From Flavobacteriales bacterium (GTDB lineage Bacteria > Bacteroidota > Bacteroidia > Flavobacteriales_F > PHOS-HE28): DNA of 64,000 nucleotides. Every line of letters starts with the position of its first letter. Position 1 is the stretch's first letter. Shown here piece after piece: positions 62,493 through 64,000 of this stretch. The position numbers and the translations under genes were made by a program. Location of the stretch: positions 9,741 through 73,740 of the forward strand of contig JADJDP010000046.1 of the NCBI GenBank assembly GCA_016702645.1, read 5' to 3'. A model generated the notes under the pieces. The model was given only the letters and a program-made list of their open reading frames with translations. It was not told where the DNA came from and ran no database searches.

Positions 62493-62590
62493 CTCGCGTG
62501 AGCGAGTGAAGCGGAAAGCCCACAGCGCGGTAATCCGCGCGAGGACTGCAGCGGAAAGCGCGACCCGAGGCTTTTGCGAGGGGCACGCCC
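62493..62590. repeat. Structured non-coding repeat-like element
   Basis: A 98-bp stretch contains the hairpins CTCGC-GTGA-GCGAG (62493-62506) and GCGCGG-TAAT-CCGCGC (62525-62540), and two copies of AGCGGAAAGC at 62510 and 62550, 40 bp apart. It fills the gap between the AAA/TOPRIM gene start and the aldehyde dehydrogenase stop; no gene is seen in the gap 62408-62597. Confidence 0.45.
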
Positions 62591-62597
62591 GCATGAC

Positions 62598-64000
62598 CTA
62601 ATTCAAATTCAAGTACGCGCTCAACCCGTGCAAGCCGCCCTCTCGGCCATACCCGCTTTCCTTGTAGCCGCCGAAGGGTGAGGTGGGATCGGACTTGTTG
62701 TAGGTGTTGGCCCAGATGACGCCCGCGCTGGTTGCTGGTGAGGTTGAAGATCTTGCTCCCCTTGTCCGTCCACACGCCGGCGCTGAGGCCGTAGGGCGTG
62801 TTGTTGGCTTTCTGGATCGCCTCGTCCACGGTGCCGGAAGGTCTGCACGGCGAGCACCGGACGAAGATCTCCTCCTGCGCGATGCGCGCGCTTTGCGCCA
62901 CGTTGAGGGGAAGAGCGTGGGGCGGCACCAAAAACCTTTGGTTGGCAAGTTGCAGGTTGGCTGATACATCCTCGGCTCCGTCGGCTTCGCCGATAACAGA
63001 ATTTGTTGATGGTTGCAAGTTACTCCCTGCTGTTGATGGCGCCGATGTCGGTGTTCTTGTCGAGCGGATCGCCCACGACGAGCAAGCGCGTTCGGTGCTT
63101 GAGCTTGCGGATCGCTTCGTCGTGCACGCCTTCCTCCACGAAGAGGCGGCTGCCGGCGCAGCTTACGCGTAGCCCTGGTTAAGTAGATGCCGTTGATGAT
63201 GCCTTCGACTGGCCTGGTCGATGGTGGCGTCGGCGGAGATGATGTTGGCCGCCTTGCCGCCGGTTCGGGTGGCGCTTCTCGCCGGTGCCCGCGATGCTTT
63301 TCTGGATAAGCTTGCCCACGCCGGTGCTGCCCGGTGAAGGCGTCCTTATCGATCCCGGATGGTTGTACGGGCGCCGCGCCCGTGGCACCCGCACCGGTGA
63401 TGATGCCCGCGACGCCATCGGGCGTTCCGGCTTCCTGGATGAGCTCAGCGAGCCCAGCAGGGGAGGTAAGCGGTGTGGTCTCGGCGGGGTTCAGCACCAC
63501 GGTGTTGCCGCACGACTAGCGCGGGCGCGATCTACCCACGCGACCATGAGCAGCGGGGAAGTTCAAGGATGATCCGCACGGCGACGCCATGCAGTACATG
63601 GCCGTTTTCCGGGAAGACATACCCGAGCTTATCGGCCCAACCGGCGTAGTGAAGAAGTGCGCGGCGGCGAGCGCGCGTCCGTCGCGACTTTCTACGGATA
63701 TCGCCTTGCCGCCGTCCGACGCTCGATCGCGAGGGCGAACTGGCGGGCTTTCTCCTGCAACAAGCGCGCGATGCGACGATGTTGCTGGCGCGTTCGGCGG
63801 CGGGCATCCCCTGCTCCACACGTTGTCGTAGGCGCGCGCGGCTTTCTGCGGCGGCGTCCACATCCGCTGCGTTCGCCTCGGCGATGAGCGCGATCTTCTG
63901 CTCGTTGGCGGGGTTGATGGTGTCGGTAGTTGCCGCTCTTGGGTGCCGTCCGCTGCCGCCGATGAAGAGGTCGTACTCGGACTTGAGGGTGAAGTGGTCC
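62598..64000 (-). pseudogene. Aldehyde dehydrogenase, full catalytic type, shredded by indels (5' end outside window)
   Basis: Family sequence runs through all three minus frames from beyond 64000 to the TAG at 62598: YDLFIGG at the right edge, DTINPANEQKIALIAEANAADVDAA, PAETTPLTS and LAELIQEAGTPDGVAGIITGAGATG, then VSCAGSRLF (catalytic Cys site), DPLDKNTDIGAINS, GFWCRPTLF, YNKSDPTSPFGGYKESGYGREGGLHGLSAYLNLN. At least ten indels are needed to join them. Real ALDH genes run about 500 codons, so the start lies outside. The damage looks like poor consensus at a contig end rather than decay, since the residues between indels are conserved. Confidence 0.75.

Overview
The window looks like a long-read draft assembly of a GC-rich member of the Bacteroidota, most likely Flavobacteriales. 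The evidence is two T9SS type B (gliding-motility-type) C-terminal domains, a TonB receptor paired with a beta-helix lipoprotein, RemB/Wzi-like outer-membrane proteins, a MetH split into two polypeptides, and promoters with the Bacteroidota -7 box (TAnnTTTG, here often TAnnTTCG). Coding density is high and no gap exceeds 300 bp. No IS element, integrase, rRNA or CRISPR array was seen; there is one tRNA (Phe).

Layout. 0-6 kb: start of a secreted protein, a TonB receptor and a beta-helix lipoprotein that share an upstream direct-repeat motif, a DedA/YqaA-like membrane protein, and a small outer-membrane barrel. 6-13.3 kb: purH followed by the rod-shape operon mreB-mreC-mreD-mrdA-rodA. 13.3-19.9 kb (minus): envelope set with a PpiD-like foldase, a CBS/CorC transporter-like protein, a small membrane protein, LptC, an outer-membrane protein and CoaX. 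20-23.2 kb: tRNA-Phe, an HD-domain protein, an orphan histidine kinase overlapping gpmI. 23.2-28.1 kb: two tandem paralogous choice-of-anchor-L/T9SS proteins. 28.2-35 kb: M20 dipeptidase, LEA-14-like lipoprotein, then four genes chained by ATGA overlaps (DUF255 protein, unknown, six-repeat membrane protein, FkbM methyltransferase). 35-42.4 kb (minus): tsaB, a TolC-like protein, an OmpA-type protein, and the split metH under a SAM-I riboswitch. 42.4-47.9 kb: a methyltransferase and a cytochrome oxidase biogenesis operon (ctaB, two subunit III-type proteins, subunit IV, SCO, DUF420, a small Cys protein). 47.9-55.5 kb (minus): surface-polysaccharide region (two RemB-like proteins around a WecA/MraY-type transferase, GDP-fucose genes fcl and gmd, cysQ, a zinc-ribbon protein). 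55.6-64 kb: small metabolic and regulatory genes, an ArsR/AHSA1 pair, two aldehyde dehydrogenase genes, and between these an accessory stretch with a VOC protein, a RelE-type toxin-antitoxin pair and an OLD-like ATPase/TOPRIM nuclease.

Quality. Many genes are broken by single-base indels, mostly in G or C runs, and restoring one base recovers the family sequence. These are best read as consensus errors rather than real pseudogenes. They are sparse in the middle and dense after about 58 kb; the last 1.4 kb (an aldehyde dehydrogenase) is shredded. The most interesting points are the SAM-I riboswitch with a dispersed palindromic repeat in its P4 arm, the PhoB-geometry repeats shared by the TonB/beta-helix pair, the six-repeat membrane protein coupled to FkbM, and the OLD-like/toxin-antitoxin accessory stretch.
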